From Mytilisepta virgata (Eukaryota; Mollusca; Bivalvia; Mytilida; Mytilidae), in contig CM051514.1 of NCBI GenBank assembly GCA_028015205.1, positions 33,310,150 to 33,374,149 of the forward strand: 64,000 nt of DNA, given 5' to 3'. Below, in pieces: positions 54,112 through 64,000 of this stretch (position 1 is the stretch's first letter; every line of letters starts with the position of its first letter). The notes beneath the pieces were generated by a model. That model was given only the letters and a program-made list of their open reading frames with translations. It was not told the DNA's origin and ran no database searches. The position numbers and the translations under genes are program-made.

Positions 54112-54262
54112 CCCGGTTTTTTGATGGGGTCCATGTTGTTCATATGTTTTAGTTTTTAATTGTAGTGCATGTATTGTTTTGGTCTTGTCTTCTTTGTTCT
54201 CCGGGGTTTGTCAGTTGTTACGATTTTTCTCTCCTTCGAATTTCCCTTTGGTATTTCTTGAT
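54112..54262 (+). repeat. Penelope-like element 3' UTR fragment
   Basis: It is nearly the exact complement of 26513-26660: CCCCCGGTTTTTTGATGGGG-TCCATG, GTTTTTAATTGTAGTGCATG, TTGTTACGATTTTTCTCTCC. It ends GGTATTTCTTGATATTACT. No RT sequence precedes it. Confidence 0.8.
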
Positions 54263-54879
54263 ATTACTGATACTGACGCAGTTACCATGTTTGTAATTCT
54301 AGAGCCCGTATTTGCTCATGACGGTAATTAAGTAAGTTTCTTTTTGTCTTATAACTTATTATTTCAATATTATATTGAAATTGAAACACACAAAACTGTT
54401 TGTTGTCCATAATTAGCTAAATAATTAACAAAATAGAAAGAAACAGTTTAACCTTGTTTTATAAAATTGATCAGTGTCCCCTTGCTTCACAGAATCTGTG
54501 TCATTTGCCACATCAAATATTTAAAAATAAATACTTTCAGCAAATCTTTCTGCAGTGTTAATTATAAGTCAATAATATTCCTGTTAGCTACACACTATAT
54601 AACAACAGAGACATCAAAAACTACTACAGGTAAGACATAATCGTGGAAAACAAAAACACTGGCTTTCGGATTTTGACAACCCTTACAAGATAGTTTCGGA
54701 GTGTTTAATAATTTCCAGGACAGTTTACGCATGCATACTATCTTGAACACCTTCCTGTATAACCACAGTGATCTGATGAATTATTTGTGTTCAAGTAATT
54801 AACCATTTGAAGAAATCTGCAAGCAAACACTATGTTGCCTCTGTTGCCGCTTCAAATCAATGTCCACAGTCGCACATGA

Positions 54880-55135
54880 TCACCTTCCCGCATGTGGCAT
54901 TGGACACGCTGATGATACTATTATATGGTTGGCTAATATATTATCTTTGATACCGAATTTGGCATACACATGTACAAGATATGCATATTTCTTAAAATTA
55001 AACCATCAATCGTGCTTTATGCTAAAAAAGGTGGAAAACTTAAGGACAGGACTCTACAGGACAAAGATACTCATTGGTTTTTTTCCCCACAAAATTGAAT
55101 ATTCTAAAACTAAATATCCAGGTATAAATTGGTAG
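54880..55135 (+). pseudogene. Possible reverse transcriptase relic
   Basis: The frame reads GIGHADDTIIWLANILSLIP, then FLKLNHQSCFMLKKVENL and IEYSKTKYPGI. Spacing fits an RT active-site ADD box followed by the LN..K and KYLG blocks, but each is altered. Low certainty. Confidence 0.35.
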
Positions 55136-55594
55136 TATCGACAGAACTGGTGATATCCTGGAGGACTTTGAGTCAACAAACAGATGTATGCACTCGGCGG
55201 ATATCGTAAAATTTTGTTACTCCTATATTTCAATACTGTAACATTAACAGTAAGGGTTTCATTTGCATAATTTTTAGTACATTTGATTGGGTGATTCAAA
55301 AAGAACAATGTAGTAAACTTGAGAAAACTTATATTTAAATATTATCACTTACAAAGTAAGAGACGATACATGACGAACTGGCTAACTGACATTTGCTATC
55401 CTGAAACAAAACACAAGTCTTATCGCTGGTCTGCAATTAGAATGCATACAAAAAATTCTAGAAGAACCCAGTTGTCGACTAACGAATATCTTTAAGAACA
55501 ATTCTGAATATTCTCAAATATAAATATATATATATACATTTGCTTTTATTTAAACCTCCAGTTGTTTTTATCAATAAGGATTTATGGATGAATT

Positions 55595-55740
55595 ATTATT
55601 ATAACGTCCAGTGGCAACCAGGTGCATATAAGGACGAGAACATGTTAACTCGCTGAGCCGGATTTTTTTTACCCGGCCGGGGATCGAACCCGCGACCTTC
55701 TGCACTCGAGGTGAACACGCTACCACGAGATCTTCAGATA
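55595..55740 (-). repeat. tRNA-derived SINE
   Basis: In complement: AGATCTCGTGGTAGCGTGTT has a good A box (TGGTAGCGTG), and GGTCGCGGGTTCGATCCCCG has a near-perfect B box (GGTTCGATCC). The tail holds ACATGTTCTCGTCCTTATAT and TTGCCACTGGACGTTAT. The two boxes are about 30 bases apart, as in a tRNA. The tail is shared with the repeat at 46755-47155. Confidence 0.82.
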
Positions 55741-55830
55741 TCATATATTATTACATTGATGGTGGTGGTTTATCGTAATTTCCAGTGAAAATAAATTCGA
55801 TACTTTCACACTGTGAAAGATCGGTTTTTT

Positions 55831-57007
55831 GTCGAGCCTGCGACTTAAGTCGCAGAAAGCTCGACATAGGGATAGTGATCTGGCGGCGGCGTTAACTAAC
55901 TTCTTAAAAGCTTTATATTTCAGAAGGTGTAAGACCAGGATGCTTTATACTTTGTATATAGATGCCTTATGTTACGAATTTTCCGTCTGTCATATGTACA
56001 TTGTCCTTGACCTCATTTTCATGGTTCAGTGACTACTTGAAAAAAAAAGTTCTCTATTATTATGAGTAATAGGATAACTATATTTGGTATGTGCGTACCT
56101 TACAAGGTCCTCATCCCCGTCAGACAGTTTTCAATTGACCTCGACCTCATTTCAAGGATCAGTGAACAAGGTTAAGTTTGGTGGTCAAGTCCATATCTCA
56201 GATACTATAAACAATAGGTCTAGTATATGTGGTGTATGGAAGGATTGTAAGGTGTACATGTCCAACTGGCAGGTGTCATCTGACCTTGACCTCATTTTCA
56301 TGGTTCAGTGGTTATAGTTAAGTTTTTGTGTTTTGGCCTGTTTTTCGAATTCTGTATGCAATAGGTCTACTATATTTGGTGTATGGAAGGATTGTAAAGT
56401 GTACATGTCCAATTGGCAGGTGTCATCTGACCTTGGCCTCATTTTCATTGTTCTGTGGTTAAAGTTAAGTTTTTGTGTTTTGGTATTTTATAAAAATATA
56501 TATAATAGGTAAACTATATTTGGTGTCTGGAAATATTTTACATGTCAGTCTGGCAGGTTTTATTTGACCTTGACCTGATTTTCACAGTTCATTGCTCAAT
56601 GTTAAGTTTTTGTGGTTTGGACTATATTTGTTGAAAAACTATATTTGTTGTATTTACATGGCTCATTGCTCAATGCTACGTTTCATGGTTAAGTTTTTTT
56701 GTTTCGTATATTTAGTTACAATAATCAATATCAATGGTATATCACTATTAAAGTTATTTCACTCTTAACCACAGTTATCCAGCATATCTTCATATAGCGA
56801 ATAATAACCTATACAATTAGTAGTATGAAGACACTATTATAGTTGTCTGCAGCAGGCCTGGCAGCAGCTTTAGCGTTCATACAGGCATCCGCAGCATTGA
56901 CATTATCTCATTATTTACAGCTTAAAATTTATAATGTATGTCTGATAGCATTTACTTTCATTAGAAATACACGACAGGCAAGACATTTTTGCATGTCCAC
57001 TCTTGTA
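55831..57007 (+). mobile_element. Mytilus-type hairpin-headed modular repeat (M)
   Basis: Starts with the hairpin GTCGAGCCTGCGACTTAAGT-CGCAGAAAGCTCGAC (55831-55865), then ATAGGGATAGTGATCTGGCG-GCGGCG. Several modules contain TGACCTTGACCTCATTTTCA, TGGTTCAGTGGTTA, AAGTTTTTGTGTTTTGG and ATATTTGGTGTATGGAA. It ends GACAGGCAAGACATTTTTGC-ATGTCCACTCTTGT. I recognise it as an extremely common Mytilus sequence. Open frames within it are artefacts. Confidence 0.85.
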
Positions 57008-57133
57008 TTTAACGTCATCAAGGGCGTTACTAACAAATGACGTCTGTGACGTCGTTAGATTCAGGAAGGGATCTAACGAAAATATTACACTTTTGAAGCA
57101 TTTTTTGTCTATTTTATCAAAATAATAAACAGT

Positions 57134-57293
57134 ATAACTAATTCAAGAATTTGAATACCGACAATATTCAACTCGTGACTGGAAAACACTACATGGTAAT
57201 AATTCCCTCATACACTGCGCGCATTCGTGAATTAAGGTGTTTTTCGGTCACTCGTTGAATATTTTGCGATATTTAAATTCTTGAATTAGTTAT
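57134..57293. mobile_element. Palindromic MITE
   Basis: ATAACTAATTCAAGAATTTG is mirrored by AAATTCTTGAATTAGTTAT, and CAATATTCAACTCGTGACTG by GGTCACTCGTTGAATATTTT. Arms about 65 bp, loop GTAATAATTCCCTCATACAC. Confidence 0.88.
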
Positions 57294-57929
57294 CCTATAA
57301 ATATTAATTTAAACCTTTAGTAGACCCGGTCGTAATTTTAATATTCATTATATTAGCTGTCTCTTTTAAATAATTCATGTGTAATTAAAGGTAACTTCGA
57401 TATTTTGAAAAGTCAATGTACCAGGTCATACTAGTAATTTTTTCACTGACTATAATACTACTTTTTCAAATGGGAATATGGATGGAAAATTTTTAAGATC
57501 ATCTAATGAAAATTAATTGAGTTGACACGTCATGCGTATTTTATACCGATTCTATTAATGCGTCTTTTTAGTTGGAATTGTGATGGAAAAATTTTCATTT
57601 TATAGAGTTCACTTTAAACACATTGACGATCAGTTACCCTGAACATATAATTTATATAGAATATTACTTGTTTTTTTCCATATCATACCCCATGTCAACT
57701 TGAGACGCCCATATATGCAGCAAACCCATCTTAAGCACTAAATATATGATAAACATGTTTATATAAATGTATGATCTTATAATAATATGAAAGAAGCGAA
57801 TGCTGATATCCTATACATGCATGTCCTATCAAGAAGGTCTGGAAATTTATGAACGACTTTAGTCCAAAACACTTGGAAAGTGAAAACACTTGGAAAGTGC
57901 ACTGTAAACGTCTAATAGATTCTACGTTT

Positions 57930-57970
57930 ATTTATTTAACGGTCGTCATCACAAATTGATTGATTGCTGC
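57930..57970 (+). repeat. Tiny Penelope-like relic
   Basis: TTTAACGGTCGTCATCACAA-ATTGATTGATTG resembles the YGRHHDLID-coding segment at 61390-61425. Too short to be certain. Confidence 0.3.
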
Positions 57971-58068
57971 ACTTTCCCAAAATTATGAAATGAGGCGGTA
58001 ATGAAATTTTTTCCACGGTCGTAAATCCACGTGTTCATGGTTTGACCCGGTTCACACGTGTATTTATC

Positions 58069-58345
58069 TTCATCGCAGTTTCGAAGAAAGTTCGGAGATA
58101 TATTGCGATTGTCTACGTCCACATCCGTAACACTGTTTGTGACATCAACCCCATTCGTTTTGGGCTGAGAGATTTAATTAATTTCTGTATAAAAGGTTGC
58201 AAATCATTTTTAGATGAGCAATATTTTTTGATCTTAGGGCCCACAGGGGTCGAATTTCAAAAAATGTGAATTTAAGCTTGTGTAAATTCTCTTTAATTTT
58301 TCAATTTCTGCGTTTTAATCCTTACACCATATGTAGATATGATTT
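58069..58345 (+). mobile_element. Hairpin-headed modular repeat F4, truncated
   Basis: TTTCGAAGAAAGTTCGGAGA-TATATTGCGATTG, GTCTACGTCCACATCCGTAA-CAC, GGGCCCACAGGGGTCGAATT and TTAAGCTTGTG follow the F2/F3 order. The CTAG end is missing. Confidence 0.6.
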
Positions 58346-59071
58346 GTTTTCTATTAAACTGCCGTTGTCGTAACTAATCAAGTTCCCACTCAGGGTGTAA
58401 TGCCAGGCACGGGGCAGAATCGGCTTAACCTTCACCTTTCCAAAACTTTAAGAAGTCACTTTGTCCACAATTCAGCGCGGGACATTTTAGCGGATTGATA
58501 AGACAACTGAGCGGGAAAAAATGGACCTTTTAGCGGAAATTTTGTGGACATTTTATAGGAAGATTAAAAGGACAATTTAGCGGAATTTAAAATATTATGT
58601 AAACATTTTAGCGGAAGAGTTTAGTCATTAAATATCTACCTCTCCGTTAGCCAGACTATGCCTGTGCCCCTTTTTCAACAATAGAAAGGTAAGCGTAGGA
58701 TTTTGATCAGGATATAGTTGACTTCAGTATAATTAATTTTTAAAAAGCCAACACTATTATAATCTCAAGTGAGCACTAAAAAACAAGATATTTACATATC
58801 GACCTTGGCTCTGTATCTAAATCCAATACTGCAGACATATATAGTGGTCTCTACTAATGACGAACATTTCTGGTGTTCTGGGGCAACTGACGTAAAGTGT
58901 TCTACAAATAAATAAAACCAATAAATAAAGGTTACATGTAAAATGTCCATTGAAATTTTATAGGTAAACATTTTTTCTTCCGCTAAAATGTTCATTCAGA
59001 CCTTTAGAAAACCTGCTAAAGTTTTCCTGCGTCCCGACTATTTTGTATGTGTATTATTTTGTGTTATTTTT

Positions 59072-59523
59072 ATGGCCCCGCCACAAAGTGGTCGGGGCCA
59101 TTTAGTTTTACCCTTGTCCGTCATTCCGTCATTCCGCAACAAACACCTTTCCGGACATTTTTTTTAAACGCCTTCAGATATTGAGCTGATTTTTGGTATG
59201 CGAGTCAGGTTGCACTCCACAAATTAATAGTACATGAGTGTAACCTCAACCATGATGAGTTACAGATCAAGTTTACGTTTCCTTCCGCTCCGCTGATTTT
59301 CGCCGAAATTACGGCTTTGAACTTTGAAAATTTCATGAAATAACACCTTTCTGGACTTTTTTTCTAAACGTCTTCAAATATTGAGCTGATTTTTGATATA
59401 TGAGTCTACCATGATTGATTACAGATCGAGTTTAGGTTTCGTTCAGCTTTGCTGATTTGTGCCAAAATTACGGGCCTTTGACATTTGCGGGTGAGGACAT
59501 TCGTGTCGTTCCGACACATCTAG
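59072..59523 (+). mobile_element. Hairpin-headed modular repeat H1
   Basis: 5' hairpin ATGGCCCCGCCACAAAGTGG-TCGGGGCCAT (59072-59101), then CCTTGTCCGTCATTCCGTCA-TTCCG. Two modules with GATATTGAGCTGATTTTTG-type words follow. The 3' hairpin is GTGTCG TTC CGACAC followed by ATCTAG at 59523 and then TTTC. Same plan as G1 and F2/F3 with different sequence. Confidence 0.75.
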
Positions 59524-60372
59524 TTTCATCTGTGTCCCGGTTTGTTTTCACTTACTGTTTAAAGCTTTTGTTTTCTCGCTATGCATTCTTATCTATTTTA
59601 CATCAATTGTCGATTTTCCTAAAATGCATTATTCTTCGAAACATATAAAAAATTGCTTCTTGATTAAACTAAAAGTTAAAAAAACTGTGTTATAAATGTT
59701 TAAAATTAGCAAACAAATAAAAAAATATCAAATATCATGTAGTAAATATTTCCGAAGCTCAGTGCTAGATAATATGATGCCAAAACTCATTATACAGTTA
59801 CCTATCACTGACTTTTTGGCATTATTTCGACACTGCTCATGGACTAATTTATTCATTTGTTTATTAGCTCAGGGTCAGGTGAGTTAAATTTTGTTTAGTA
59901 TTTGATGAATTACAAGTTACTCTGTTTTTTGGGGTTTTTTTTGTATGAAAAGTGTTGAATTGAGTATTTTTTCATAAAAAACGAAAAACATGATAGTCAA
60001 TCTTCAAATATATTATTTCTATAAAAATATCAAACATAGACCCCATCACAATTTTCGCTTAAGAAGCACTAATCTTTATTTTTTTTTATTATTATATAAT
60101 TTCATCAGTTTTTATTGTTTTCTTTTAATTCCTTTTCCCGCGCTTTCGTAACTTTTTGTTATTTTTTCTAATTCCTTTTCCTGTCCTTTTTTCAGTTTTT
60201 TTGCAAACGCTTCCTCTTTGGTTATAATAAATTAAAAAAGGCTTTTACTGTTTTTACCACGTTTTTTAGAAGGCATAAAGATCTTTTTGTAACAGCAATA
60301 AGATATGGTAGAATGTCACCAAGGTCACGGTATCTGGTCCTTTCGCCCTACAATAAGTATGGTTTCAAATTA

Positions 60373-60732
60373 GGCCACACCCAATTGATTTTTATTTCTT
60401 TTGATTTTTTACAGCAATAATAGGTGCAAGAAAGCGAAATATTTAAAATTCTAATTTTTTTAATCTTGGGTTCACTATTTTTTTCAGGCGAAGATCAAAT
60501 TTTCCAACTAGAATATTGCAAAATTGGGATAAATACCTATTTTTTGCCAAATATTAGGCTCGGGCGAACAGTGTTTATTTTTAATTTATTGAAAATAAAA
60601 GAATTTAGGAAGACTTTTCAGCATTTTTGTAAAATGAAGCTACAAACTTTTTTTCTTAAAATTGTTCAAACTCCGAAAATTGGACGGCGATCGAAATCCA
60701 AAGAACTAAAAATCAATTTTGTGTGGCCTTAA
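60373..60732 (+). mobile_element. TIR element, second copy of the 20678 family
   Basis: TTAGGCCACACCCAATTGAT-TTTTATTTC on the left is mirrored by AAAAATCAATTTTGTGTGGC-CTTAA on the right. The inner GAACTAAAAATCAA and GGCGAAGATCAAATTTTCC match the other copy in reverse. The 102-residue frame is not supported as a gene. Confidence 0.7.
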
Positions 60733-60889
60733 TAACTGAATAAATAAAATTAATACTAAAAAAACCCGAAATTTTTAGCAGTTGCAGAAAACAACTATTA
60801 GTATTTCAGTGTTATGTTAAGTTAAACAATTTTACCTAAATAGTGCTTTCTTGAAAATGTGAGATTTAATACATTCCAATGGGAACCAA

Positions 60890-62110
60890 CTTTGCTCCCC
60901 TCCTCGCCGATCTGTTTTTGTACTCATATGAAGCGGACTTTATTCAAGCGCTACTACGCGTGAAAACAAAAAGAAACTAGCCCAATCTTTTAATTTCACT
61001 TTTCGTTATATAGATGACGTGTTGTCGTTAAATAACGACAAATTCCTAAACTTTCCACATCTCATCTACCCCACTGAGTTTGACGTTAAGAATACTACAG
61101 ATACATCGAAGTCCACTTCATATTTAGATTTGTAGACAATGGGGGACATTTGAAGACAAAGCCTTATGACGAATGTGATGACTTCAACTTTCCTATTGTT
61201 AATTTTCTCTTATTGAGTAGCAATGTACCAGCATCGCCTGCATGTGGCGTCTACGTTTCTCAGCTTATCCAATATTCCAGAGCATGCGTGACTTACCACG
61301 ACTTTCGACAAAGAGGATTACTGCTGTCATAAAAGCTGCTTAATCAGGGTTTTTATAAGGGATAAGTTTATATCATCACTTAGAAAATTGTACGGTCGTC
61401 ATCACGAACTGATTGACAATTACAGTGTTCCAATATCGAAGATGAAGTTGGACCTGTTCCCAGTGTCGTAACATTTCATGTCCCTCTACCGATTTGTGAC
61501 TACCACCGGATTGACTTTTCTTGGGTTCACTTCACGGTTGTACTTCACGACGGGTTCTGAAAACCTTCGGTGAAATTTTGCAAACACCCCACTGAGCCAA
61601 TTACTTGAATGATTACCATCACCCATTAATCTATGATAACTGTTGACCTTGTGCTATGTCATGTATGTGGAGATAACATATAAATAACACATTTCTTAGA
61701 GGGTGACGAAGTTTATTATAACCCCGAGAAAACATTATCAACCGAGGCGAATGTAACCGCTCTGAAAACATTGTCACACCTCGACTTCGCCTCGATTGAC
61801 AATGTTTTTTTCGGGGTTAAAATATATTCCGTCACCCTCTTAGAAATGTGTTATTTATATACTGAGAAGAAAGGAAGTTGCTATGGAAACTTCCCTGAGT
61901 GTTGCGATACATGTCATTAACTAATCTGTTTCAATCATTTATCTACTAATGAGTGCCGTAGGGGGTCGACCGGAATTTTTGGCAGGAACTGCTTACGCTT
62001 CCGTAGCACATGAGTTCACTACTGGTTTTTATAGGAGTTCGTGTTTTTCATTGTTTTTTATTTAGTTTTCAGTGTTAATTTGTTGTGATTCTGGTTGTTC
62101 ATTTTTAAAA
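60890..62110 (+). pseudogene. Penelope-like reverse transcriptase relic with 3' UTR
   Basis: IPMGTNFAPLLADLFLYSYE (about 60880-60938) is the RT block before the active site. After a frameshift FRYIDDVLSLN (about 61002-61033) carries the catalytic DD. Then come TSYLDL, FPIVNF and ACGVYVSQLIQYSRACVTYH (61200-61300), and YGRHHELIDNY after a further break. The 3' UTR (GGAACTGCTTACGCTTCCGT-AGCACATGAG, about 61988) is split off by a palindromic MITE. Multiple stops. No endonuclease seen. Confidence 0.75.
61678..61861. mobile_element. Palindromic MITE in the Penelope-like 3' UTR
   Basis: ATATAAATAACACATTTCTT-AGAGGGTGACG on the left is mirrored almost perfectly at the right end. The inner part has a second inverted pair (AACCCCGAGAAAACATT / AATGTTTTTTTCGGGGTT). 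Loop CCTCGACTTCGCCTCGATTG. Confidence 0.9.
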
Positions 62111-62780
62111 TAGTTATTGTTAAAAATGTTAAATTTTATGATTAAGAAAATATTAAAAACAACTAATGAGCACATTTATTTAATGTCTATTCATATTTTA
62201 AATCCCATTACGAAAGTAGAGCGAACGGACCCAGGGTGATCCCAGAAAAAAAGCTAACAAGATATATCGCGTTTGCGCCCGACACATATATATAATAGCG
62301 CACATATATATTAAGTACTTGTTTTTATTGACAGTTAAACTATCTATATGAATAGTTTGTGACAAACATATAAATATTAAATTCGAACATTTTATATAAA
62401 TATCTGTAAGATAGATGAAAAACGTGACCAAAATTGATCTAGTGTTTAGATCGGATAAACCAGATAGATTCTGTATTACAGCAGAAAGTTGTTTGAGCCA
62501 GCGCCGTAATATGATTTTCATGGAAAAGAGGATATTTTCTAACTCTACTGACAATGTTACAGTATTCTAATCTTCTGTATCTGTATGGGTACGTTGTAGA
62601 ATCTCTAAGGCTTTATTACAACGGGGACGGAGAACGCATTTAGGCTATATAGTGCCGATTTGAAGCATTCAGTTGAATTTGTCACAATACTCTTGGCAAG
62701 GGTGTTCTAGTCTACAGCTGTTATAATGAAGAATGAGTTTTTATATTGGTCGGTGAAGAGCTCTTGATTTTGACTAATCT
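62111..62780. other. AT-rich stretch, nothing identified
   Basis: The minus-strand frame at 62198-62554 (118 residues) matches no family I know and has no splice support. Best treated as chance. Confidence 0.4.
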
Positions 62781-62829
62781 TTAGTTTATGCGGGATTGTC
62801 TTTCTACTATATTTGTTGTTTCACAGTCT

Positions 62830-63520
62830 TGAAACTTTTGTTGGTTTGATTTGGCTTCTTCCTTGGTTTAGGATTATATGGTCGGAAGGTGGCATCGCTG
62901 GTATCTGACCCTCAACCACTCTGTAGAAAAATATTAGCCTTGATTGTTTCCGTCTGATGTCTAGGGTTGATAATTCTAGATCTTGCATCATTTTTTATGC
63001 GTCCGTCGTCTGTTGTTTTGTAGTCCTTAATTGTTGATGAATCGGACAACCCATCTTTGAATTTTTTCAAGTTGATCTGTTTTCTTTTTTGTATATGGGT
63101 CTCAGATGATGGCTCCATATTCCATGACTAACCTTACTAGGGATTCGATGTGTTTTTCCTGCATTATTTTGGGCAATAGTGTAGATTTCGCCTGAGGAAG
63201 CCAAGGGTTAAGCTTGCTTTTTTGCCGGTGTTTGCTATATGTGAGTTCTCCATTTTAGATCTCCTGATATTTGGAGCCCTAGGTATGGGCTGGCGTTTAC
63301 CTCTTCAAGTATATGTCCACTTAATTGGTAAAATTCACTATATTTTTTGTTCATATATAGACATTATATAAAGCATTTTATGACGTTAAATTTCATGCCC
63401 GTCTCTGGGTCTTGTTAGAAGGCTGGTGTGGTCTCTTTGGCTGCCGATTTCCGTGTAAGCAGTCATCTGCATATAGTCGGACGGATGATTGAGGTCGTTT
63501 ATCATGTTTATGTATTTTGC
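62830..63520 (-). pseudogene. LINE (CR1/Jockey-type) reverse transcriptase fragment
   Basis: Minus-strand reading gives INDLNHPS followed by RLYADDC (with a small gap), MKFNVIKC, ILEEVNASPYLGLQISGDLK-WRTHI, ASLTLGFLRRNLHYCPK, VRLVMEYGAII and KKTDQLEKIQRWVVRFINN. FLYRVVEGQIPAMPP-type words run to about 62890. This is the palm end, thumb and connection of a LINE RT. Several frameshifts and stops. Confidence 0.82.
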
Positions 63521-64000
63521 AAATGTCCAAATACTGTGCCTTTTACCCATACATACTATACCTGCACGGAGTAAGTTTATAACCTAGGCAAAACAGGTGC
63601 TTGACTATATCGTTCGGACAGGGTCCGAACGATGGTCGAGTGTGTCCGAACCATGGAAAAATCCACTATTTCGTTTCAATTGACAATTATCCCCCTAAAA
63701 AATTAATAAATAGCTATGTTGCGATTAAATTGGATAGTTGAATATGTTATTAATGTGAATCCGACCTATTTCAACGAATACACGTATTACATGCAGCTTA
63801 ATGGGAAGTGCAAGTATGTCTAATGCTATAAATAGATGAAGATTCACCGCTTTGGGACGTCAATCGACCGTCAAAGTTTTTAGATTGGCAGGAATAGTGA
63901 CAGGTAGTTCCAAATAAAACAATAGACCAATGGGGAGAAAGGTATCTAAAGTTTTATTTCAAGCTGCAAACATTCGCTAAAAGACACTTTGTAACGGATA
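63521..64000. other. Window end, no gene identified
   Basis: Contains a perfect 11-bp inverted repeat ATCGTTCGGAC-AGG-GTCCGAACGAT at 63609-63633. Nothing else recognised. Confidence 0.4.

Noticed and set aside
62198..62554. 118-codon minus-strand frame
   Set aside because: The longest unexplained frame near the right side, but its composition is that of AT-rich DNA and no motif is visible.

Overview
This is animal nuclear DNA, almost certainly from a marine mussel (Mytilus or a close relative). It is AT-rich and intron-split, and filled with repeat families I recognise from bivalve genomes. The most telling is the hairpin-headed repeat at 55831-57007, which I know as very abundant in Mytilus. 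Genus is a judgement from memory, not from a search.

Three host protein-coding genes can be supported. (1) The last four coding exons of an M1-family (ERAP/aminopeptidase N-like) aminopeptidase, + strand, 1664-4375. (2) A complete five-exon gene on the - strand, 14852-11470, encoding a 657-residue protein with an E2-like UBC domain and a Lys-rich tail. (3) A complete three-exon class I SAM-dependent methyltransferase gene, + strand, 42349-51600 (284 aa), whose second intron is 7.1 kb of transposon debris. All exon borders given keep frame and use GT/AG sites.

The rest is mostly mobile DNA. 1-1438 is the end of a modular repeat (family E). 6289-9345 is a 90-bp satellite of about 34 copies. 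18276-21045 holds TIR and hairpin-headed elements. 21685-24425 is a decayed LINE carrying a second LINE fragment in reverse. 24757-34398 is one family-E copy split exactly, without target duplication, by a 7.9-kb tyrosine-recombinase retrotransposon of Ngaro/DIRS type (26083-33957). That retrotransposon carries at least five later insertions, including a Penelope-like fragment, a family-E copy, a 6-bp-TSD TIR element, and a hAT-like MITE (8-bp TSD) that itself holds a Mutator-like MITE (9-bp TSD). 34620-42312 holds more hairpin-headed modular repeats. 42757-50542 (introns of the methyltransferase) holds LINE fragments, a Tc1-type transposase relic and palindromic MITEs. 51893-63520 holds a reversed family-E copy, a minisatellite, tRNA-derived SINEs, the Mytilus repeat, palindromic MITEs, a Penelope-like RT relic and a LINE RT relic.

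The strongest observations are the nested insertion record inside the Ngaro-like element, its intact split-direct-repeat termini, and a group of non-coding repeat families that share one design: 5' hairpin, GTCCGTC-rich stretch, tandem modules of about 150-180 bp, then a 3' hairpin and a CTAG end. No prokaryotic-style system, CRISPR array, rRNA or intact tRNA gene was seen.
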